IMG/VR virus record: IMGVR_UViG_3300034101_004648
Span: 1-61,603 of that record
Reading direction: 5' to 3' (one strand)
DNA: 61,603 bases
From: a virus
The translations under genes were made by a program, and so were the position numbers. The notes under the pieces are model-generated. The model was not told where the DNA came from, did not search any database, and worked only from the letters and a program-made list of their open reading frames with translations. This document shows, one piece after another, positions 1 to 7,641 of this stretch. Every line of letters begins with the position of its first letter. The first letter of the stretch is position 1.

Positions 1-181
1 CCAGTCCGCTGCTTCTACCGTGGTCACAGAGGGCGGTAGCGTGCCAACTGCGGCAGAGAATGCGGCAGCAATGTTGGCGGCGGCGCAGGCCACGCCAATT
101 CACTCGGATGTTCAGCGCGTCAACGGCATCGAGATCACCGGGACAGGTGTTACCGGTGACAGCATGAGGCCCGTTCCATGA
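1..181 (+). CDS. C-terminal end of a tail-fibre-like protein (partial)
   Basis: An open frame (codons from base 2) runs in from outside the window and stops at TGA 179-181. About 59 residues are visible, rich in Ala, Thr, Val and Gly, ending in a VNGIEITGTG-like stretch that resembles the tail of many phage fibre or neck proteins. The stop overlaps the next start as ATGA. The large gene cut at the right edge (58618 onward) is of the same general type. If the molecule is circular these may be two ends of one gene, but the frames join only if 1+3n bases are missing between the edges. Confidence 0.55.
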   Translation, partial: QSAASTVVTEGGSVPTAAENAAAMLAAAQATPIHSDVQRVNGIEITGTGVTGDSMRPVP

Positions 182-567
182 GTTTGTGGTCACGCGATTT
201 TTGGCAGCCGGGGTTCTGGGTTGTCGGCTTCTGGCAAGAGGTCGTCACCGACGCGACGGGAACGCAACCGGGCGACCCACCGAACAGCGGCGTACTGCTG
301 ACTGGCCCCTACAGTGGCGTTCTGCTGTCAAATGCAGCTTTCTCTGGACGCTTGCTGTCCGGCAACGTGCAGAGTGGCTCATTGTTGAGTAATGGTGTAA
401 GCGGGGCAACCCTGAGCGGTGTCAGGCGCGGGACACTTCTGCCAAGGGAAAAGTCATCAAGTTATCTTTTGACCGGCACGGTTCGTGGTGGTAAAATCGT
501 CGCACGAAAAACGTCCGGCACCCTTTCAGCCACAAAAACAAACGGCGCAATCGTGAGGTCACAATGA
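178..567 (+). CDS. Small late protein with SGxLL repeats
   Basis: A 129-residue protein with a Trp/Phe-rich N-terminus (WSRDFWQPGFWVVGFW) followed by imperfect repeats of the form SGVLL, SGRLL, SGSLL, SGATL over residues 37-85 and a Lys/Thr/Ser-rich end. The regular spacing suggests a beta-solenoid or fibrous fold, fitting a tail-tip or fibre accessory protein. It overlaps the genes on both sides by four bases (ATGA), so it belongs to the same translationally coupled late cluster as the fibre end and the BppU-like gene. I do not recognise the family. Confidence 0.7.
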   Translation: MSLWSRDFWQPGFWVVGFWQEVVTDATGTQPGDPPNSGVLLTGPYSGVLLSNAAFSGRLLSGNVQSGSLLSNGVSGATLSGVRRGTLLPREKSSSYLLTGTVRGGKIVARKTSGTLSATKTNGAIVRSQ

Positions 568-896
568 AGATCGAAACATTCTTCATCAAGCGGGGTGACA
601 CGTCTCCCTCGATCCAGTTTGCGTTGCTTCCGGCAACGGTGGTGCTGACGGGGGCGACCGTGAGGTTCCAAATGCGGGCGCGGCGACCACGGGGCGGGGG
701 TGCCGTGATTGACGCAGCGGCTGCAGTGGTGACGGCAACCGGCACGCCAACAGTGGAATACAAGTGGCAGCCATCCAACACCATTAACGCTGGCTCGTAT
801 GAGGCTGAGTTCCGCGTCACCTATCCCAATGGCGATATTGGTACGTTTCCGAATGATGGGTTTATACCGATCCAGATTACAGAAGACATCCAATAA
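564..896 (+). CDS. BppU-like baseplate/tail protein (N-terminal domain family)
   Basis: 110 residues matching the pattern of the BppU N-terminal domain of phage baseplate upper proteins: FFIKRGDTSP, LTGATVRFQMR, a beta-rich middle with VEYKW, then AGSYEAEFRVTYPNGD and TFPNDGF. In siphoviruses this domain links receptor-binding or fibre proteins to the baseplate. It starts inside the stop of the previous gene (ATGA) and is followed by a late motif at 961, which opens the next unit. Confidence 0.75.
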   Translation: MKIETFFIKRGDTSPSIQFALLPATVVLTGATVRFQMRARRPRGGGAVIDAAAAVVTATGTPTVEYKWQPSNTINAGSYEAEFRVTYPNGDIGTFPNDGFIPIQITEDIQ

Positions 897-960
897 GCTA
901 GCCCCGCTCCTGGGTCACCGGATCAGCCGCCAACCTGATTTAGTGGCAGCGCTGCGGGAG

Positions 961-970
961 CGGGAAAACT
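961..970 (+). promoter_or_regulatory. Late motif copy 1 (CGGGAAAACT)
   Basis: Invariant 10-mer followed by GGGGTAG. The GGG lies 29 nt before the ATG of the holin-like gene at 991. It lies over 2 kb of circular path from the nearest right-end copy, tying the left-edge genes to the late regulon. Confidence 0.75.
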
Positions 971-990
971 GGGGTAGAGCGCGATACCCC

Positions 991-1257
991 ATGGACAGCG
1001 GCAACCAGCCCCCAGGCACCCCCGGCAAGGCACCTTTTTGGCGCGAGGTTGAGCAACAGGTGGCAGCGGGCCTAATCCTGCTGGCCGTGGCTGGCATCGG
1101 CTACATCGGCATCACCGTGCCGCGTCAGCTTGATCTGGTATTAGAGAACCAGAAAGCCATCCTCGACCGCCAGGTTGCTGCGGAGCTACGGCTTGAGAAA
1201 GTGGAGGGTGCGCTCAACGGCATTGATCGACGGGTGACGCGACTGGAGGCCCAGTGA
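991..1257 (+). CDS. Small membrane protein with coiled coil, holin-like
   Basis: 88 residues: a short soluble N-terminus, one transmembrane segment (about residues 23-45, AAGLILLAVAGIGYIGITV) and a charged, probably coiled-coil C-terminus. The start at 991 is chosen because a late motif lies 29 nt upstream; the frame is open further upstream but reads through unrelated sequence. The stop overlaps the GTG of another small membrane protein. Paired small membrane genes at the end of a late operon fit a holin/antiholin or spanin-like role, but this is context only. Confidence 0.65.
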   Translation: MDSGNQPPGTPGKAPFWREVEQQVAAGLILLAVAGIGYIGITVPRQLDLVLENQKAILDRQVAAELRLEKVEGALNGIDRRVTRLEAQ

Positions 1258-1490
1258 ACTGCCGGGAGGTGATCATCAACACCGTGGCCCTGTGCCTCGG
1301 CCTTGCTGCTGCCGGGGGGTTTGGCGGGGCGATCTACTGCCAGTCGCAGGGTGGGGAGTGCGTGGAGGTCTGGAAGGCTGCTGGCACCGGGGCCCTGGCG
1401 GCGGCCACGACCGGCGGCACCCTGCTGGCGCAGCTGGATGGGCGGCGGCGGCGGGATCCCGAGGGGCCGCCGGAGCCCCCCGCAGGGTGA
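1254..1490 (+). CDS. Small two-segment membrane protein, holin candidate
   Basis: 78 residues starting with GTG inside the previous stop (GTGA). Two hydrophobic stretches are seen (about residues 7-28 and 41-60) with a short Cys-containing loop between, then an Arg/Pro-rich tail (RRRRDPEGPPEPP). Two membrane spans with a positively charged C-terminus is a common holin layout. The endolysin candidate is not adjacent; it lies at 41419-42492. Confidence 0.6.
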   Translation: MNCREVIINTVALCLGLAAAGGFGGAIYCQSQGGECVEVWKAAGTGALAAATTGGTLLAQLDGRRRRDPEGPPEPPAG

Positions 1491-1573
1491 TGAGGCGAGC
1501 GACTGAGCCTTGGCCACTGGCCTGCAATGGGCCAACGATGCACCACCGCCGAGAAACCCTGCGGTGACTAGGC

Positions 1574-1729
1574 TTGGAATACGACATTCGCGAGATTGAC
1601 GAGGATTTGTATCTTGCGGTTCTGGCCTGCCGTTTGGGGCAAAGTGCAGGCACTGAGGGCGATCTGGCCGGGTGCAGCGGTGCTGCCTTAGGTGACAGGA
1701 AGGGACAGGAAGGGACTGGCAGAGCGTAG
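1574..1729 (+). CDS. Possible small acidic protein
   Basis: A 51-codon frame from TTG that begins with a convincing amphipathic segment (EYDIREIDEDLYLAVLACRL) but ends in low-complexity Gly-rich sequence. It occupies the gap between the holin-like gene and the integrase. No ribosome-binding site is obvious, so it may instead be a remnant. The rest of 1491-1787 shows nothing I can name; an attP site could lie here, but I see no tRNA-like 3' end. Confidence 0.3.
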   Translation: MEYDIREIDEDLYLAVLACRLGQSAGTEGDLAGCSGAALGDRKGQEGTGRA

Positions 1730-1787
1730 GTTATGCACGGCCCGTGCGTCGGGTGCAGCTCTGCTTTTTCGCCGCGTCGTATTCCCC

Positions 1788-2792
1788 ATGGCCTCGATCA
1801 ACACCCAACGTGGGCGGCTCTACCTGCTGGCCAGGCTGCCTAGGCGTGACGGGGCCCCAGGGCTGCAGCAGTCCCGCATCGCCCTGAAGCTGGACGACAC
1901 GCCGATCAACCGGCGCACCGCCTTGAAGCAGAAGCAGACCCTTGAGCGGCAGCTGGCCACCGGGACCTTTGAATGGGTTTACTGGCTAGACCAAGCCTCG
2001 ACGGCGATCACCTGGCGCGAGGCCATCGCCAAGCTCTACCGGGCTCGGGTGGTGCTGGGGCGCACGGGCGAGAGCACCTGGCAGGTGAACTACCTCGGGC
2101 GCCTGCGGCAGGTTCCACAGGGGGGCGCCTGCACGACCGCCAGCATGGCCAAGGCGCTGGAGCGCTACGACCGCAACACATGCTCCTATAAGGAGCTGTA
2201 CTACCTCCTGCGGCACCTGTCGCGGTTGGTGGCGGTGCCGTTCCCAGAGGTGCCACTGCCCACCTACAGCCAAGCGGAGCTGGTGGCGGTGCCGTCCGAT
2301 GCCGAGATCATCGAGTGGGTGGAGGGGGCCCCCGATCCGGTGCGCTGGTACTGGGGGATGATGGCGTGCTACGGCCTGCGGCCCCATGAGATCGAAGGGG
2401 CGGTGCTGATCGAGCAGGATTACTGCCAGGTGGCGGATGGGACTAAAACGGGTTTCAGAACAGTGGTGCCGCTGCCCCGCGAGTGGGTAGAGCGTTTCCG
2501 GTTGCGGGATCGGCGGTTGCGGCTTCGACTGGAGGGAAGTGCCGATCGCCCCGAGGCGGTGAGCAAATGGTTGAACAAAGAGCTGAGGCGGCAAGGGCTG
2601 CCGTGGCGCCCTTACTCCCTTCGCCACGCCTATGGCGGGAGGTTGTGGCGAGAGGGTGGTAGTCGGCTGGATATTTACACCGCTGCAAGGCTTATGGGCC
2701 ATAGCCCTTTGCAACATTCAAAGACTTACCGGGCGCATATTCAGCCTAGTCAGATAGCGGAAGCGGCGGAGAGAGCGCTAGGGGGTGGGTGA
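1788..2792 (+). CDS. int: Tyrosine-family site-specific integrase
   Basis: About 334 residues from the ATG at 1788; an upstream GTG at 1692 is in frame but gives a basic leader unlike the family. Catalytic-core signatures are visible: the first active-site Arg in GLRPHEIE, the box II SLRHAYGGRL, then LMGHSPLQHSKTY with the His and the nucleophilic Tyr. It performs integration/excision at attP/attB. Its 3' end overlaps the 3' end of the opposing early operon by 15 bp. An Xis-like gene is nearby at 3217-3432. Confidence 0.9.
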   Translation: MASINTQRGRLYLLARLPRRDGAPGLQQSRIALKLDDTPINRRTALKQKQTLERQLATGTFEWVYWLDQASTAITWREAIAKLYRARVVLGRTGESTWQVNYLGRLRQVPQGGACTTASMAKALERYDRNTCSYKELYYLLRHLSRLVAVPFPEVPLPTYSQAELVAVPSDAEIIEWVEGAPDPVRWYWGMMACYGLRPHEIEGAVLIEQDYCQVADGTKTGFRTVVPLPREWVERFRLRDRRLRLRLEGSADRPEAVSKWLNKELRRQGLPWRPYSLRHAYGGRLWREGGSRLDIYTAARLMGHSPLQHSKTYRAHIQPSQIAEAAERALGGG

Positions 2793-3023
2793 GACTGGAG
2801 GTTCCGGCAGCGGCTGCCAGTGAGTTGGCTCGTAATTGCGAGATTCAGTCTTCCCGTTCCATATGCGAAGCCAAATCTCCCAGTATGGCTTTGGTTTCTT
2901 GGCGTATTCGTCGTTATCGAACTTGCCGGGCGCCACTTTGATAGCAGGCCATGGCGCATTGGGTCGATACAGAATAATGATCTGATCTCTTGGCGCGGTT
3001 TCAATCGGTTGCCAGTAGCTCAT
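2778..3023 (-). CDS. DUF551-like small protein
   Basis: 81 residues with the WxPIETAPRD start and THWQPLPEPP end typical of the DUF551 family, short phage and plasmid proteins of unknown function. It is the last gene of the leftward early operon, overlapping its neighbour by ATGA and converging with int. A related THWLP-type ending also occurs at the C-terminus of the 429-residue protein at 19612-20901. Confidence 0.75.
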   Translation of the reverse strand: MSYWQPIETAPRDQIIILYRPNAPWPAIKVAPGKFDNDEYAKKPKPYWEIWLRIWNGKTESRNYEPTHWQPLPEPPVSPTP

Positions 3024-3220
3024 TGTTTTTCTTTAGTTGATGGTGTTTGCGGTTCTTGGGGAAGTTTAGCTTCAAGGGTTTCTATTAGCTTGTCTCGTCG
3101 ATTGCAAAATTGAGTACGGTTGCCGTAATACCAGCCATCGCGTACAGATTCACGCAAGTGAGCAAGAATCATTGCAATGTCTTGATATTGCAGATCTATA
3201 GAAGTGCTGCGCTTGCTCAT
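3020..3220 (-). CDS. Small early protein, unknown
   Basis: 66 residues, helical and charged, with Trp/Tyr in the middle (ESVRDGWYYGNRTQF) and a Pro/Glu/Lys tail. It overlaps the genes on either side by four bases, so it is translated as part of the early operon. Not recognised. Confidence 0.65.
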   Translation of the reverse strand: MSKRSTSIDLQYQDIAMILAHLRESVRDGWYYGNRTQFCNRRDKLIETLEAKLPQEPQTPSTKEKQ

Positions 3221-3432
3221 GGCCCCGCTCCCGGCGCCACCGCCGCAACATTTACCCGCACCGTTCGCCTACTGCTACCCACGGGCGCCAGGTCGATCAG
3301 CTCCCTGCCCCAGCGCCAGCGGCTTTTGCGGTTGGCGTCGGCTTCGGCAACGAGGCGTTTGATGTGCCGATCGGAAACCCCGAGGGCTTCGGCAGCTTCC
3401 GCAACGGTGAGCAGCACGCGAGCGGCGGCCAT
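3217..3432 (-). CDS. Excisionase-like helix-turn-helix protein
   Basis: 71 residues from ATG 3432 (ATGA overlap with the upstream gene; a TTG six bases earlier is also in frame). The segment LLTVAEAAEALGVSDRHIKRLVAEA is a MerR/HTH_17-type helix-turn-helix, followed by RWRWGRELIDLAP, which would form the wing. Proteins of this size and fold next to an integrase are usually recombination directionality factors. Function is inferred from fold and position. Confidence 0.65.
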   Translation of the reverse strand: MAAARVLLTVAEAAEALGVSDRHIKRLVAEADANRKSRWRWGRELIDLAPVGSSRRTVRVNVAAVAPGAGP

Positions 3433-3884
3433 CAGCAACGAGCCTCCGGGTCACCCTGCAGCCGTGTAATCAGCCACTCGGGTAGCGGCGGCAGCGGGCC
3501 GGCCATGCCGTCGCGAGTGGCCCAGAGGTAGACGCCCCGCACCACTTCGGTGTCGTACCCAATAACATGCCAGCGCATCAAGCGACGCACGGCATCTTGG
3601 GCGGCGTCCCGCTCTGCCCGCAGCTGCTCGGCCTCTTGCCGCAGCTCCCGCACGCAATCGGGGCATCCCCAGGCGTTGTCCGGCTGCTGGCCGTGGGTGG
3701 GGCAGTGGCGGAGGCGCCGATCGCTGGCCACGTTTCTGGAACATGCGAGAAGCACCATGTCAACCAACCGGTCGTTGCTGCGCCGCAGCCGCTGATTTTT
3801 CGCCACAAGCCGCCGGATCGTGTGCCACGGGGCCAGCAGGCGGGCCAGGGTGCGGAGGGTGGGGTGGTTCATGTTTGTGGCCAT
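3432..3884 (-). CDS. Early protein with Cys/His cluster and coiled coil
   Basis: 150 residues. A basic N-terminal helix leads to a putative zinc site (CPTHGQQPDNAWGCPDC) followed by a coiled-coil region (ELRQEAEQLRAERDAAQDAVRRL). Not a family I can name. A second ATG twelve bases downstream is an alternative start. Confidence 0.65.
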   Translation of the reverse strand: MATNMNHPTLRTLARLLAPWHTIRRLVAKNQRLRRSNDRLVDMVLLACSRNVASDRRLRHCPTHGQQPDNAWGCPDCVRELRQEAEQLRAERDAAQDAVRRLMRWHVIGYDTEVVRGVYLWATRDGMAGPLPPLPEWLITRLQGDPEARC

Positions 3885-4111
3885 TCAATGCTTGCAAATT
3901 GGTCTAATTCGTCTTCGCTAGGATCTCCTGCATCGTGCGGTATGCCTTCGATATTTGTTATAGTAGCCTGAATGCTATGCCTATTAGCCTTTGTAACTAT
4001 CAGGGTCCCTGCCTGTGAAAACAGTCTTAAGGATTGGGGCCACTTTTTAGCAAGGCGTCTCAAGGAGTTAATGGCCCTTGCTTCTTCAGTTGTCAGCGTG
4101 ACGATGTTCAT
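3869..4111 (-). CDS. Small early protein, unknown
   Basis: 80 residues beginning MNIVTLTTEEARAIN and ending in an acidic stretch. It overlaps its upstream neighbour by four bases. Its AT content is visibly higher than that of the flanking genes, suggesting a different origin. No motif recognised. Confidence 0.6.
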   Translation of the reverse strand: MNIVTLTTEEARAINSLRRLAKKWPQSLRLFSQAGTLIVTKANRHSIQATITNIEGIPHDAGDPSEDELDQFASIEWPQT

Positions 4112-4368
4112 GGCAGTTCGTCGGCAAAGTAGTCGCGGGATGTTTGAGCACGCACACGAAACTTGCGCTGGCTGCCAATGTCATCGACACGGCAGACCAC
4201 TACGGTTTCAGGTTTTTCCTCAAGCGTATATTCCCAGCCTTCACTTTCAGCACAATAGGCCCATTGCTGGGCTGCGTCTTGAGCGTCAACTGCCCGAAAC
4301 TTGCGGCCATCGTCGGGCCCCTCGTCTCCGCCATCGGGGTTCCAGACAATCCAAAGGGGTGAGGTCAT
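4108..4368 (-). CDS. Small early protein, unknown
   Basis: 86 residues, acidic N-terminal half (WNPDGGDEGPDDGRKF) then a beta-rich half. The frame is bounded by four-base overlaps on both sides, which supports that it is expressed. Not recognised. Confidence 0.6.
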   Translation of the reverse strand: MTSPLWIVWNPDGGDEGPDDGRKFRAVDAQDAAQQWAYCAESEGWEYTLEEKPETVVVCRVDDIGSQRKFRVRAQTSRDYFADELP

Positions 4369-4760
4369 GGCTGCACCCCGGGAACATCAAAAAAGCCGAG
4401 CTGACCCTTGAAGGGAACAAACGGCAGCGGCCTTGGATCGCGCAAGACAAACCCATAAGGGCCTTGAAACCATGGGGAATCGGACTGGTAAACGCAATCA
4501 ACAAGATTCACGCTGCCAATAATGCCGCCGCGAGGCAAGCTGTCCGGCTCAAAGGAATCAAGCAAGTGTCCGATCCGGCAAGTACCATTGGCATCAGCAA
4601 AATCCATCGCATCCAAGTACTCCCTTCTTGTCATACTTTTAGCCGCATGAATCAGGATTGGACCACGCGTATGGGTGGGCCAACTACGGTTTTCAATGTC
4701 CTTGCCAGCCAGCAGGATCAAGCTGGCCCATGGCTGGCGGATGGATAGGGCGAGGGTCAT
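4365..4760 (-). CDS. ASCH-domain protein
   Basis: 131 residues from the ATG at 4760, which overlaps the upstream stop. The N-terminal pattern LSIRQPWASLIL, GKDIENRSW and RGPILIHAAK is the ASCH (ASC-1 homology) fold, a beta-barrel thought to bind RNA or modified nucleosides. ASCH proteins are frequent in phages and may act in RNA metabolism or nucleotide handling. Specific substrate unknown. Confidence 0.8.
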   Translation of the reverse strand: MTLALSIRQPWASLILLAGKDIENRSWPTHTRGPILIHAAKSMTRREYLDAMDFADANGTCRIGHLLDSFEPDSLPRGGIIGSVNLVDCVYQSDSPWFQGPYGFVLRDPRPLPFVPFKGQLGFFDVPGVQP

Positions 4761-5299
4761 GGCTGCACCTCGCGGTCTTTGGGCTCGACCCACTTCAGGC
4801 CGATTCGATCAAACAGCTCCCGCTCTGTGCGGCAGGGCACGACAGGGCCAAGGGATTGGATGCCCCCCGTGTTGAGCACGCGACGCAGCAGGCCGCCTTC
4901 CGACTTGAAGCCAGCCCTTACCCATGCGGTAGCTAGCCGCTTGTGCGACCATTCCGCTGAGCCTGTGCGGATCGCCAGCTGCAGGCCGTAGCCGTCGGGG
5001 TCTGGCATGAAGAGGTCCAGCTTCATCCCAGACGGGAGGATGCGTTGGGTGTAGCGGCAAGGCGGCTCACCTTTCACCTTTGGCCATTGATTGACGACCA
5101 AGGCCAGACCGCTGGCAAACAGCGGGGTTGCGTCATAAGGCAGCGGTAGGCAGATGATCTCGATGTCGCCGATATTGGGCCGCCGCCGCCGGACCGATCC
5201 GGCTATGTCTATCTGGCTGCAGTGTGGCGCTAATTGGGCCACGCAATCCTGGGCGATGGCGTTGGCTTCGTCCCAGGGGATTCGGGTGCCGGTGCTCAT
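4757..5299 (-). CDS. DNA polymerase beta/X-like nucleotidyltransferase
   Basis: 180 residues. The palm signature GSVRRRRPNIGDIEII (GS-x-RR then paired acidic residues) and a third metal-binding Asp in KLDLFM match the PolX/nucleotidyltransferase fold. The C-terminal part resembles the PolX thumb (RTGSAEWSH, LKWVEP). It lacks the N-terminal 8-kDa and PHP domains of full PolX enzymes. Likely a gap-filling or other small DNA-synthesis activity supporting replication or recombination. Confidence 0.75.
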   Translation of the reverse strand: MSTGTRIPWDEANAIAQDCVAQLAPHCSQIDIAGSVRRRRPNIGDIEIICLPLPYDATPLFASGLALVVNQWPKVKGEPPCRYTQRILPSGMKLDLFMPDPDGYGLQLAIRTGSAEWSHKRLATAWVRAGFKSEGGLLRRVLNTGGIQSLGPVVPCRTERELFDRIGLKWVEPKDREVQP

Positions 5300-5748
5300 G
5301 CCTGCACCCCCTCAACCGAGGCAATCAGGTGCCCAACCGCCCAGGCGCGAACAGATAACCAGCGGCGACGGCGTGACTGTTCGTCGTTGCGCTCGCTGCC
5401 GTACTCGTTCTGAGAGACGACGGCATTAGCGAGGGTTTCGCTGATGTCGAACGGCTCGGCCAGCTCGCGCCAGTCCACGTCTTCATCAGTCGGATCAAAG
5501 CGCAGCGGCACAGCTTCCGGGCCTCGTTGAAGCCTGACGGCGCCAAGGGCGCACACACATCCGGTCTCAGGATCCTCCAGCGCCCCGGCTGCCAGCTCTG
5601 GCTCTGGCAGGGCATCCAGGCCGGCGACCAGATCGCGCAGCAGCTGCTGACCACGGCGGCCACGGATGGCGCTTCGTAGCGCTCCGGCCGCCTGGCCTTC
5701 CATCCACGGCTCCCAGTCGTAATCGTCGCAATCGGAATAGCGGCTCAT
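5296..5748 (-). CDS. Conserved phage protein, unknown function
   Basis: 150 residues with the pattern RSAIRGRRGQQLLRDLVAGLDALP and CVCALGAV, which I recognise as a widespread phage hypothetical family without assigned function. Embedded in the early operon with four-base overlaps at both ends. Confidence 0.7.
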   Translation of the reverse strand: MSRYSDCDDYDWEPWMEGQAAGALRSAIRGRRGQQLLRDLVAGLDALPEPELAAGALEDPETGCVCALGAVRLQRGPEAVPLRFDPTDEDVDWRELAEPFDISETLANAVVSQNEYGSERNDEQSRRRRWLSVRAWAVGHLIASVEGVQA

Positions 5749-6092
5749 GGCTGCCCACCCTCCCCCAGTGTCGCCAGGAAGTCGCGAACCACGTCCCGGC
5801 CCGCTGGTGTGCCTAGATCAGCCGCCCGAGCCTCAGCCAGTGTTGGCGGGGGCGGCGGGGGGCTGTGGAGGTTGTTGGCGATGGCAGAGAGCTTGCCAAT
5901 AATTGACCCATCGCTGAATGTGATAGCCGAAGAAACCCCCGCTTGACCTAGCGCTTCACGCAGAAAGGCGGCGAGGCAGCGGCGAAAGTCGCTAGGCGGA
6001 GGTAGGTCGTCGAGGCTTGTGAAAGTAAGAATTGCCGCATCAAATGCCGCACGTGCTTCTGGTATCTCTACCGGGAACTCAACGTGGCTCAC
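5745..6092 (-). CDS. Early protein, unknown
   Basis: 115 residues from a GTG at 6092 that overlaps the exonuclease stop (GTGA). The longer in-frame extension upstream lies within the exonuclease gene and is not used here. Helical, with a run of prolines (PPPPPP) about two thirds in. Not recognised. Confidence 0.6.
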   Translation of the reverse strand: MSHVEFPVEIPEARAAFDAAILTFTSLDDLPPPSDFRRCLAAFLREALGQAGVSSAITFSDGSIIGKLSAIANNLHSPPPPPPTLAEARAADLGTPAGRDVVRDFLATLGEGGQP

Positions 6093-7240
6093 TCTGTCAC
6101 CCCCGCTAACCGCTCCATCTTTTGGTAGGCATAACCAGGTAGCTCCAGCGGCTGAGCGGCCGAGTCGTAGCCGGGCCACCAGCCTGAGGCTTCGGCCTGC
6201 ACAGCCCTCTCCAGCGCCCGGCGGGCCATGCGGCGGCCCAGCTCAGCCTGCTCATCACTGAGGATGTAGCGGCCGATGAACTCGGGCCGGGGGTGAGCCT
6301 TCTCCGCTGCAATGAACTCAAACTCGTAGCCATTGGGGGCCAGGATCAGCGCCCCTTCCGGCAACCCCAGCAGAACCTCGATCTCCGCCCGGCAGAACTG
6401 GGCGGCATCGCGATACCAGGCTGCCGAGAGGCAGTAGTTGTAACTAGCAGCAGCGCGGCCGAAGTGATCGGGGCCGGGGCCTGCATCCATGGCGCTCTTC
6501 AGATCGCCGATCCATAGGCGATCCCCGAGGAAGCGCACCGCGTCAAGCCTCGCCTTGCAGCGGGCACCGGTGAGCGGATCAACCCACGTGAGGGTCAGCT
6601 CATTGCCGGCGCGGTTTTTGGGGGTGTCAGCAAAGCGTGGGCCCAGGACCGGGTGATTAAGCACGGCGCCGGCCAAGGCATCGCCGAGCTGCAAATCCTT
6701 GTCGCCCACAATTTGAGCAGCCTTCCTGCCATCGCCTCGCTCGGCCGCCGCGACCTCAAGCGACTTCCACCAATTTTCTCGCTGCACCGCCTCCTGCCAT
6801 TCCTGGTAGGCCTTGGTTTCCTTGTTGACCGTGCCGTCCTTGCGGGGCCCAGGCCCCTCCAACTGCTTCGCCGTGGGTCGCTTCGGGGCATCCGGCGGCA
6901 GCACCAAATAGCGCTGATCGAACAGCTCGGGCTCCAGCAGGCGGCAGTGAAACAGGTTGCCGATCAGGAACTGGCCGGCGTCCTCCTCTTGCTCGCGATC
7001 GGGATTGATGAACTCGCTCCAGGCGTGGGCTTCGGTTTGGTCCGCGATCACCTTCAGCAGGCTGGCATTTATTCCAGGTAGCTGGTCGTAGGCCTCACGA
7101 GGCAGGCCGGAGAACACATGGGGGGCGCCGGTGAGCGTGAGCCCCCAGGCCACCTCCCAGGCGGCTTCAGGGCTCAGCAGGGCCTCCCCGATCGGGGCGG
7201 GGCTGGGGGTCTGGACAGGGGCAGAGATTGTGGCGGTCAT
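6089..7240 (-). CDS. RecE-like/PD-(D/E)XK exonuclease
   Basis: 383 residues. The N-terminal third has the INASLLK start and LIGNLFHCRLLEPELFDQRY motif of the exodeoxyribonuclease VIII C-terminal domain. The nuclease core shows RLDAVR and then WIGDLKSAMDA (the D...DxK pair), followed by an aromatic helix YNYCLSAAWY in place of the usual QxxxY. It would resect double-stranded ends for annealing recombination. The probable partner is encoded upstream in the same operon at 8568-9869. Confidence 0.75.
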   Translation of the reverse strand: MTATISAPVQTPSPAPIGEALLSPEAAWEVAWGLTLTGAPHVFSGLPREAYDQLPGINASLLKVIADQTEAHAWSEFINPDREQEEDAGQFLIGNLFHCRLLEPELFDQRYLVLPPDAPKRPTAKQLEGPGPRKDGTVNKETKAYQEWQEAVQRENWWKSLEVAAAERGDGRKAAQIVGDKDLQLGDALAGAVLNHPVLGPRFADTPKNRAGNELTLTWVDPLTGARCKARLDAVRFLGDRLWIGDLKSAMDAGPGPDHFGRAAASYNYCLSAAWYRDAAQFCRAEIEVLLGLPEGALILAPNGYEFEFIAAEKAHPRPEFIGRYILSDEQAELGRRMARRALERAVQAEASGWWPGYDSAAQPLELPGYAYQKMERLAGVTE

Positions 7241-7368
7241 GGCAGCAGCATCAATGGGTTTCGTTCGTAGACGGTTGGGGCTTGTTCGTGCTCGTCGTCC
7301 GGCTCGTCGTAGAGGCGGCGCCGGGGCTCCGGGAGGTCGTCTTCGTCGTAGAGCAGTAGGTCGTTTAT
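7237..7368 (-). CDS. Acidic 44-codon frame with an ATA start overlap
   Basis: An open frame encoding a strongly acidic peptide (NDLLLYDEDDLPEPRRR, then DEPDDEHEQ) fills the gap between the 7365-7595 gene and the exonuclease. Its stop overlaps the exonuclease ATG. No ATG, GTG or TTG exists at its 5' end; instead the upstream stop reads ATAA, exactly where every neighbour has ATGA, so ATA at 7368 may be the start or a mutated ATG. Composition supports a real protein; expression is uncertain. Confidence 0.4.
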   Translation of the reverse strand: MNDLLLYDEDDLPEPRRRLYDEPDDEHEQAPTVYERNPLMLLP

Positions 7369-7595
7369 CCCAGCCCCCGTGCGGCCTCGGCGGCGGTCTC
7401 TAGCTGGCAGGTGATCTGCTGGGCCCTGGCCCCGGCGCCTGGCTGCAGCTGTTCCAGCACGGCGGAATCAAGGCTCAGCCGGCGCAGGTCAGCGGCCACG
7501 GCCTCGGCCTGGCCGCTGATCAGCTCCAGCTCATCGAGCAGGTCAAGCGCCATGGGGCGCGGTTGCGGCGGTGCCGCAGGAAAGGTGAAGGTCAT
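7365..7595 (-). CDS. Small helical early protein
   Basis: 76 residues from ATG 7595. After a Pro-rich start it is one long helix (LDLLDELELISGQAEAVAADLRRL and a similar second half), consistent with a coiled-coil dimer. Unknown function. Confidence 0.55.
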   Translation of the reverse strand: MTFTFPAAPPQPRPMALDLLDELELISGQAEAVAADLRRLSLDSAVLEQLQPGAGARAQQITCQLETAAEAARGLG

Positions 7596-7641
7596 CAAAG
7601 GAGGATTCGCTGGTTGGCGCCCCTATCGGGACATGGATTGA

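Noticed and set aside
799-990. Longer start for the holin-like gene
   Set aside because: The extension overlaps the BppU-like gene in another frame and would place the late motif inside the coding region.
1692-1787. GTG start of the integrase at 1692
   Set aside because: The extra residues are basic low complexity; ATG 1788 gives a normal integrase N-terminus.
1490-1790. tRNA gene or attP core beside int
   Set aside because: I could not fold a cloverleaf or see a tRNA 3' end; no evidence for a precise attachment core.
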